DNA of 64,000 bases from Chloroflexota bacterium (GTDB lineage Bacteria > Chloroflexota > Anaerolineae > Aggregatilineales > Phototrophicaceae). The DNA is taken from the NCBI GenBank assembly GCA_020161935.1, contig JAIUNI010000001.1, forward strand, positions 310,001 through 374,000, read 5' to 3'. Positions 58,216 to 64,000 of this stretch are shown one piece after another. Below the pieces are notes generated by a model. It saw only the letters and a list, made by a program, of their open reading frames with translations, had not been told where the DNA came from and made no database searches. The position numbers were made by a program, and so were the translations under genes. Each line of letters starts with the position of its first letter. The stretch's first letter is position 1.

Positions 58216-61200
58216 TTAGTTCTTCCGCATCGGCGGGGCAACCTTCACGAAATGGTCTTGAGGCCGCGCGACCAAGTTGTAGAGGTGCTGCGCCGTTTCC
58301 GGTTGGTTGTTCACTTCCAGCGTCTGGATGTAAACATTCAGGAGTTCACGTACATCAGCCAATCCGCGCTCATCCAACGGGAAAATGTCGACTGTCGCGC
58401 CTTCCGCGATGCGCCGGCGAATAGCATCAACTGTCAGGTTCATTTCTGGCTGAATACGTTGGTAGATCACGCCGCCGGACATCCCCGCGCACATCCACGG
58501 GCCGGGGTCGCCGAGGATTATCACGCGACCGGAAGTCATGTACTCGCAGGCATAACCCTTGATGTTGGCGCGTCCAGCCAAGCCACCGAGTTCATCTTGG
58601 AGAGGCCGGGTGACTTCACCACCGAAGATCACATCCGCGCCGCTCAAGCGGATGCAAGCGCGGGTATCGGCGTTCCCTTGAACGATGAACCGTCCGCCCT
58701 GTGCGCCGTAAGCGAAACTCTTGCCCACCGAACCGTCGAGGCGGATACCGTTGTGGTTCAAGCCCTTCAGGATGGTGACGTTACCACCACGAGCGCACTT
58801 GGCAACACCGTCCTGTGCGCCACCTTCGACCATGACTTCCAGCGGCGCGTCGAGGAAAGCAGCCAAACCGTTACCCGGAATAGCCGAGTTGCTAAAGTTC
58901 AAATGGATAGCAGTTATAAGGTCGGCATTCGCGAAGTCGCCGCGCTTGATCGCCCCGTTCAGGTGCGTACCGAGCGCTCGATCCATCGCCATCACCTGTT
59001 CGTCGTCGTAGGTTAGTTCACGTTCGCCATATTCTACCTGCTCGGCAATCGTCGCGGTGATCTGCTTGGTCAGGGTATTGCGTGGGCGTACCAACCGGAC
59101 ACCAACCCCCGGTTGCAGGGCTTTCTTCATGTTTTGCGGGGCGCGGCGCGTCAGTGGGCTGAGGTCGATGCGGTCGTGCATCGCGATTTGTTCGAGCAGA
59201 TCAGCACGCCCGACCACATCTTGCGTGCGGGTGAAACCGAGCTTCGCCGTCCACTTGCGGATGTCGTCCGCCAGCATGTAGAACACGTTGCAGATGCCTT
59301 CAACGGAGGCTTCGTAATCACGCGGGTCAAAGTGCTTGATGCCCTTGAGCAGTGCTTCTTCTTTGGACTTGATGTGGGTTGTAATACCAACGTGGCAGGT
59401 TCCTTCGTGGCACTTCCGGCAGATCGTACAACCGACCGCCACCATCGCCAGCGTCCCGAAGCCCACACGGTTCGCGCCCAAGCACATCATTTTCAGAACG
59501 TCACGACCGCTCTTCATACCGCCGTCGCACCACAGTTCGACATCATCCCGCAGGCCGCTTTCACTCAGCGCACGGTGCGCCAGCCAAACGCCGATTTCCG
59601 CCGGAAGCCCGACATGCCGCAGGGAGTGGGCGCGGGCTGCACCCGTACCACCGTCATAGCCGGTAATGTTGATAATGTCCGCGCCAGCCTTCGCCACGCC
59701 AACCGCGATCACGCCAACCCCCGGCACAACCGGAATCTTGACCGATACTTTGGCATTTGGATTAGCGGTTTTTAACTCGTCGATCAGTTGGGCGAGGTCT
59801 TCAATCGAGTACAGGTCATGGTTGTTGCTGGGCGAGATCAGGTCTACGCCCGGTGTCGTGTGCCGTGCGGCTGCCACCTGCTCGGTAACTTTGTAACCCG
59901 GCAGTTGACCACCTTCACCCGGCTTCGCACCTTGACCGATTTTAATCTCAAGGTAGTTACAGGAATTCAGGAACTCGATATTCACGCCGAAACGTGCCGA
60001 AGCTATCTGGTTTCCGCGGTTGCGCGGGTAGCGTCCCATCACGTCAGCTAATTCGCCGCCTTCACCGTTCACGCAGATGATGTTCAAACGGTAGGCTGCC
60101 TCGCCGTAGGACTTATAAGCCAACTCACCCTGCGAGCCGAAGGACATCGCGCCGATCACCACCGGCATGGTGTGATCTTTGATGGTGATGTCAACGCTGT
60201 CGGGGTCGATGACTTCCTCAACCTCTTCGGTTTTTAGACCCATGATATGCCGCAGGGCAACCGGAATTTCGTTTTCGAGTTCGAACATCTCTTGAGTATA
60301 TTCCTCAAGTGTAAGTTCATCGCGAGCAATGTCTTCGATCTTCTTCCACATCTTCGGGTACAGGCGGTCAGCATTTGCCAGCTTGCCTGTTTTCTCGCCG
60401 CGTAGTTCCGCTGCGCGTTCTTCAGCATCAGCCTTCATGTCGCTCCATGTCAGGCCGCGTGCTTCCGAACCGAAATAATTGGGTGTGCCAAAGTAGGGTG
60501 TTACGTTAATCGCCAAGCCAATCGAGCTGAACGAATGCCCGTAGCCGCGCAGTTCGTGGCAGCCGATGGTCGAAATGGCCTTTTCGATACCGCCGTTGAG
60601 AACCTTCACCAGTCCGATCAACTGCTTGACGCGCATCTCCGGTGTGAGTTGTTCTTTAGAAGCTTTCGGCGCAAGCCCCAGCGCGACCGCATACATCGCA
60701 TAAGGAACGACACCATTCGCACCCAACGCGATGCACAGAGCCAGATCGTGCAGATCACGCAGCGCTCCCGACCGGACAACGATACCGACCTGTCGGCGTA
60801 GGTTAGGTGTGTGCGGCGCGTTGCGCAGTGCTTGGTCAATTGATGAAGTCAAAAGCAGGGGGTCGATCCACAGCTTGTCACCTTTGAAGACTTCGCTGTC
60901 ATCAATGACGATACAGATTGCACCATTGAGCGCCGCATCAATCGCTGCTTGTTGTAAGCGGTCAACCGCTTCTTGAATGTTCTCATCCATCGCGGCTGAA
61001 CTGGAGAACACGACTAACTGCTCACCAAAGGTTTCAAACAGGTCTTCGAGTACGACCGTTTGCGTCTTCTCTGCTGCTTCACGGATTTCATCCAACGATC
61101 CCAAATCAGGGTAACCACCGAGCAGCATCGGACTGCCAAGTTGGAGCAAGGAGGTTTGTGTATCCAAAGGTGCGGCAATCGCAGGGCGCGTGCCGATCAG

Positions 61201-62919
61201 CGACTTTACCGAGAACTGAGCTTTTTCGCGTTCACGGTCAATCGCGGGGTTGGTGACGACCGCTACCGTTTCCTTGAAGTAGTCGGCGATGTTCACGCGG
61301 GTTTGGCTGAGTGCCGCGAGCGGGCCATCCCAACCGAGCGAGCCAACCTGCTCTTTGTGGGACTCGGCAATCGTCTCCATAAAGTTGACGTGGTAGCGTT
61401 CCCAGCCAAGCGCGGCCATGGTGTTCGCGTTCACCGGCGTTTTGAGTTGGTTCCACGGAATGGGAAGGGCAGTACGTACAGGGGCAGGGGCGACTTGTAC
61501 TGCTTCGGCGACGGCTACCGGCTCGGCAACTGCGATATGCCCGTTACCGTTGCCAATACTATGACCACCGTTCAATCCTGCGAAGCCCAAACCGTTGCTG
61601 GGCAGGTCATTGATCGACCACATGCTGCTACCGTTATTCGGCAGGTTTGCATGGCGTTCGCGTTGGGCATTCAGCACATACCGTTGGATGGCAGGATAGT
61701 CAAGGACTTCCAAGCCTTGTCCGGCCTTTAGTTTCAGCGCGATCTTTTCGCCGGGGGCAAGTGGTTTCGGCTCGGATGACATCATATCGAGCGAGTAAAC
61801 ACCGCGTTCGGAACTCGCGAAGTATTCTTTTTCGCTCTCACCGAACCACAACGGGCGCAATCCCAAAGCATCGACGCTGAATATGCAGACATCACCGAGG
61901 CGACCTGCCACGGCAGCAGGCCCTTGGGCAAACGGCCCGAACGACTTGCGGATTTGATCGTACATCCCGTGCAGTTCAGGATTATTTTGAATGAGATCAT
62001 GACCATGAGGCGGGAATACGTACTCCATTGCCTCGATCAAGTCCATACCATATTCGACGCACAGCGCTTGCAAAACGCGGTCAACATCCTGCGAGTCGGA
62101 GTTGTTTGCGTCCAACGGGATACCGATCATGCCGGCTTCCATGCGGAAGCGGGAGATGGTATTGAATTCGCCATTGTGTCCCATCACGCCGAAGGGTTGC
62201 ACACGTTCGAAGTTGGAATTGGTGTTGGTGGAATAACGGGCATGTCCCAACGTCACAACCGAGGCGTAATCAGGGTCGCGCAGTTCAGGGTAGTAGCGGC
62301 GAAGGATTTCAACCGTTCCCTGCACTTTGTAGACGACACTGTGCGACGAGAACGATGGGAAATGTACACCCAGTTCTTTTTCAAGCTGTGTTTGGAGGCG
62401 GAACAATGTGCCTTCAAGTTGTTCGAGCGCCACGCTGCCGTTGGTTCCGGCGATTTGCCAGAAGTCCGGTTCATTTTTTTGGGCGTTGGGACCAAGCATG
62501 TGGCTGTTGACGACACCGGGTTCTTCAAGAATGACATCCAGTCCCGCTGCCATAATATGACGGCTGATGCGTTCGATCAGGTTATGCGAACGACCGCGCG
62601 CTGCCGCCGGAATCATCACATGGGCAACCCAGAAATTGCGACTGCTGGCGATTGACGAGCGCAGACCGGCGCGAGCGAGGCGCTTAATCCAAAGTTGGCG
62701 TGGAATATCCGTTAAGATACCCACACCGTCGCCTTCACCATCGACAATACCGGTACGGTGTCCCATACGGGTGAGCGCTTCGATTGTTCTTTTTACGTTA
62801 CCGTGTGTGGGCTGACCACCTTTGCGGACGGCGCAAATCAGAGCACAGGCATCATGTTCCTGTGTATCAATGCGATGGAGGGGTAAGTCACTACATTCAG
62901 AGGCCGATTCTTGCTGCAT
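58216..62919 (-). CDS. gltB: Glutamate synthase large subunit
   Basis: This 1567-residue protein has a class II glutaminase head with catalytic Cys25 (EHDACALI), which needs removal of a 24-residue leader. A low-complexity Gly/Asn then Ala/Val/Pro linker (about 455-500) leads to the central domain. The FMN synthase barrel has GxxCP-type loops and a 3Fe-4S cluster motif GCTICRKCHEGTCHVGI. A C-terminal GXGXG beta-helix ends the protein. It makes two glutamates from glutamine and 2-oxoglutarate. No gltD small subunit is in the window, so the electron donor is unknown. Upstream in the same direction lies a PucR regulator. Confidence 0.95.
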   Translation of the reverse strand: MQQESASECSDLPLHRIDTQEHDACALICAVRKGGQPTHGNVKRTIEALTRMGHRTGIVDGEGDGVGILTDIPRQLWIKRLARAGLRSSIASSRNFWVAHVMIPAAARGRSHNLIERISRHIMAAGLDVILEEPGVVNSHMLGPNAQKNEPDFWQIAGTNGSVALEQLEGTLFRLQTQLEKELGVHFPSFSSHSVVYKVQGTVEILRRYYPELRDPDYASVVTLGHARYSTNTNSNFERVQPFGVMGHNGEFNTISRFRMEAGMIGIPLDANNSDSQDVDRVLQALCVEYGMDLIEAMEYVFPPHGHDLIQNNPELHGMYDQIRKSFGPFAQGPAAVAGRLGDVCIFSVDALGLRPLWFGESEKEYFASSERGVYSLDMMSSEPKPLAPGEKIALKLKAGQGLEVLDYPAIQRYVLNAQRERHANLPNNGSSMWSINDLPSNGLGFAGLNGGHSIGNGNGHIAVAEPVAVAEAVQVAPAPVRTALPIPWNQLKTPVNANTMAALGWERYHVNFMETIAESHKEQVGSLGWDGPLAALSQTRVNIADYFKETVAVVTNPAIDREREKAQFSVKSLIGTRPAIAAPLDTQTSLLQLGSPMLLGGYPDLGSLDEIREAAEKTQTVVLEDLFETFGEQLVVFSSSAAMDENIQEAVDRLQQAAIDAALNGAICIVIDDSEVFKGDKLWIDPLLLTSSIDQALRNAPHTPNLRRQVGIVVRSGALRDLHDLALCIALGANGVVPYAMYAVALGLAPKASKEQLTPEMRVKQLIGLVKVLNGGIEKAISTIGCHELRGYGHSFSSIGLAINVTPYFGTPNYFGSEARGLTWSDMKADAEERAAELRGEKTGKLANADRLYPKMWKKIEDIARDELTLEEYTQEMFELENEIPVALRHIMGLKTEEVEEVIDPDSVDITIKDHTMPVVIGAMSFGSQGELAYKSYGEAAYRLNIICVNGEGGELADVMGRYPRNRGNQIASARFGVNIEFLNSCNYLEIKIGQGAKPGEGGQLPGYKVTEQVAAARHTTPGVDLISPSNNHDLYSIEDLAQLIDELKTANPNAKVSVKIPVVPGVGVIAVGVAKAGADIINITGYDGGTGAARAHSLRHVGLPAEIGVWLAHRALSESGLRDDVELWCDGGMKSGRDVLKMMCLGANRVGFGTLAMVAVGCTICRKCHEGTCHVGITTHIKSKEEALLKGIKHFDPRDYEASVEGICNVFYMLADDIRKWTAKLGFTRTQDVVGRADLLEQIAMHDRIDLSPLTRRAPQNMKKALQPGVGVRLVRPRNTLTKQITATIAEQVEYGERELTYDDEQVMAMDRALGTHLNGAIKRGDFANADLITAIHLNFSNSAIPGNGLAAFLDAPLEVMVEGGAQDGVAKCARGGNVTILKGLNHNGIRLDGSVGKSFAYGAQGGRFIVQGNADTRACIRLSGADVIFGGEVTRPLQDELGGLAGRANIKGYACEYMTSGRVIILGDPGPWMCAGMSGGVIYQRIQPEMNLTVDAIRRRIAEGATVDIFPLDERGLADVRELLNVYIQTLEVNNQPETAQHLYNLVARPQDHFVKVAPPMRKN

Positions 62920-63232
62920 TGTTTGATTGCTCCTTGTTGCCGCGTTCCTGACAGACGCTTATTTTAGTTAAACCACCTAAAAATAAATGATTCTTTATTG
63001 GTGATAATTTATCCTGTGCGGGTCAAGAAACATACGGATAATTTACTTGAAGCTATCCCCCCATAAATCGTGCAAATTGCATAGATCGTCTTATCATCTC
63101 TGAATAAAACGTGTTTTTTCGGCTGAATTGAGGCTTTAAACGGTTCATCTCAGCTTAATATTTGCTGATATGGGCAAAACAAAAAGAGTGCTGCCGCACT
63201 CTTTTATGGGATTTCGTTGATAGTTATGCCAA
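62920..63232. other. Intergenic region between gltB and the partial PucR gene
   Basis: These 313 bases contain a terminator for the PucR gene (63183-63204) and an AT-rich stretch upstream of gltB. AAGGAG, 9 bases before the gltB ATG, is its ribosome binding site. No clear -35/-10 pair was found for gltB. Confidence 0.5.
63183..63204 (-). terminator. Rho-independent terminator of the partial PucR gene
   Basis: AAAGAGTGC (63183-63191) pairs perfectly with GCACTCTTT (63196-63204) around TGCC. On the - strand it is followed by TTTGTTTT. It lies 29 bases after the stop at 63233. Confidence 0.85.
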
Positions 63233-64000
63233 TTAATTCATCGTTAACAGTCGTCGAATGGTCAAAGCAAGATGTAAAGCCAAGCGGATTTCGGGACGAT
63301 CCAATTCGATTTGTGCGATGTCGTTAATGCGGTTCATGCGGTAGAGCAGGGTGTTCCGATGTACGATCAGCATGTCCGCCGTTTGGCTTAAATTCCCGTG
63401 GCAGGCAAAGAAGGCTTCAAGCGTTTTAATCAAATCCGCATTCTGGCGGTGGTCATATTCTTCCAGTGCGCCGAGCGTCTTTTGGCAGAACGACAGTAGC
63501 TTGTCCCGATCCGAAAGACTCAATATCAGTTGATAGACCCCTAAGTCCCCAATATATAAAGGCGTATCGGTGTGCAGCCTCGACGCGAGTTCTAAGGCTT
63601 GCACCGCGTCACGGTGGCTGTTACGCCATGCCGTAATATCTCGTGCCGCTTGCCCAACGCCGACTGCGACCCGTGCGCCGGGGTACTGCCGCTGGACTTC
63701 CTGCGTAAAGGCTTTTGCCAGTTTGATGCTGCCCTCGACCGTTTCCTTGCTATCCGATGAAGTCGCGTGGAAAACCAGTAGTTCATTTTCACGTTCGCGC
63801 TGCCACACCAGTGCGCTTGCCCGTTGGCTTGCCACGACACCATTGACGAGAGTTTCCAACCTGCGGTTCGATGGCTTTTTGTCGCCTTGCCACGCGAGGA
63901 CAATCGCAAGGTGCGTTTGGGTCATATCATGTTCGAAACGCTCCCCTTGGCGTATCGCTTCCTGCAAACTCACATCCCCGATAAGCAAGCGATCTAGGAA
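63233..64000 (-). CDS. PucR-family regulator, C-terminal part (5' end beyond window)
   Basis: The frame is open through the right edge (FLDRLLIGDVSLQEAIRQGE at the edge), so the start is outside; 255 residues are visible. It has a CdaR/PucR middle region (about residues 20-190 of the fragment) and a C-terminal HTH_30 (HGNLSQTADMLIVHRNTLLYRM). It is followed by a perfect terminator and then gltB in the same direction. It is a second PucR-like protein in this window, with only general similarity to the one at 54335-55981. Confidence 0.82.
   Translation of the reverse strand, partial: FLDRLLIGDVSLQEAIRQGERFEHDMTQTHLAIVLAWQGDKKPSNRRLETLVNGVVASQRASALVWQRERENELLVFHATSSDSKETVEGSIKLAKAFTQEVQRQYPGARVAVGVGQAARDITAWRNSHRDAVQALELASRLHTDTPLYIGDLGVYQLILSLSDRDKLLSFCQKTLGALEEYDHRQNADLIKTLEAFFACHGNLSQTADMLIVHRNTLLYRMNRINDIAQIELDRPEIRLALHLALTIRRLLTMN

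Noticed and set aside
59113..59775. 220-residue open frame opposite gltB, with other shorter ones
   Set aside because: It lies antisense to well-conserved glutamate synthase; the composition is Arg/His/Gln-rich, as in shadow frames.
1..64000. tRNA or rRNA genes
   Set aside because: No T-loop signature in a tRNA context and no rRNA-like blocks were seen by eye; tRNAscan-SE and Infernal would be decisive.

Overview
The window looks like chromosomal DNA of a free-living bacterium, most likely a member of the Chloroflexota (Anaerolineae-like). This rests on the family mix rather than on a marker gene: a TIGR03960-type radical SAM protein with a separate DUF2344 partner, a MurF ligase fused to a membrane domain, a divergent MurA paralogue, a nucleoside kinase with a threonyl-tRNA-synthetase-like N-terminus, PucR-type regulators, and many small membrane-anchored proteins of unknown function. 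I found no rRNA, no convincing tRNA, no CRISPR array, no transposase and no prophage. Coding density is high. Neighbouring genes often overlap by 4-31 bases, and several gaps are filled by dispersed repeats.

Layout. 1-4240: edge of a nuclease-like gene, a DUF456 membrane protein, a VapBC toxin-antitoxin pair, a membrane protein, a DDAH-type amidinohydrolase and an SDR epimerase. 4798-9036 (- strand): membrane-fused MurF, a holin-4-like membrane protein, an alpha/beta hydrolase and a MurA-like protein with altered active-site positions. 9167-15182: radical SAM protein, secreted beta-propeller-like protein, a tiny C2H2 zinc-finger protein, a PfkB kinase plus PsuG (pseudouridine breakdown), and the DUF2344 protein. 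15257-16736: two small membrane proteins and a YedK/HMCES-type SRAP protein. 16737-17393 is a 657-base gene-free island made of two repeat families and a 180-base element bounded by 24-base inverted repeats. 17394-26738 (- strand): XseA-like protein with a C-terminal membrane helix, FtsK, S1-domain protein, a kinase-less membrane sensor, GNAT, LiaF-like protein and RpoD. 27013-32427: a cell-surface sugar cluster (two nucleotidyltransferases, GT2, LegB-like and RMD-like SDRs, methyltransferase). 32437-36307: a Gld-type ABC system. 36414-45083: nucleoside kinase, hpt-cca, a protease-dead IrrE-like protein, RsmD, a UroD-family protein and a large membrane protein. 45162-50538: two GNATs, AlaX, then five overlapping genes for membrane TPR and membrane-anchored proteins. 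50701-54003: a short leader ORF, an inverted repeat and ileS. 54335-64000: a PucR regulator, a second repeat island, an anion transporter, the glutamate synthase large subunit and the 3' part of a second PucR regulator.

The strongest points for follow-up are these. (1) ileS encodes an IleRS with a GxHH signature in place of HxGH, which is associated with mupirocin hyper-resistance. It sits behind a 20-codon ORF with an excellent ribosome binding site and a 9-bp stem that could act as an attenuator. (2) The 180-base inverted-repeat element at 17130-17309 has an extended -10 promoter and could be a structured RNA or a MITE. (3) A roughly 185-base palindrome-rich element occurs in two inverted copies 40 kb apart, each fused at the same end to the same AGACGCAGAG-type repeat. 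(4) Several familiar enzymes carry altered catalytic residues: MurA-like (Lys22 position is Thr), PfkB (GAGN), IrrE-like (no HExxH) and AlaX (zinc-ligand Cys position is Asp).
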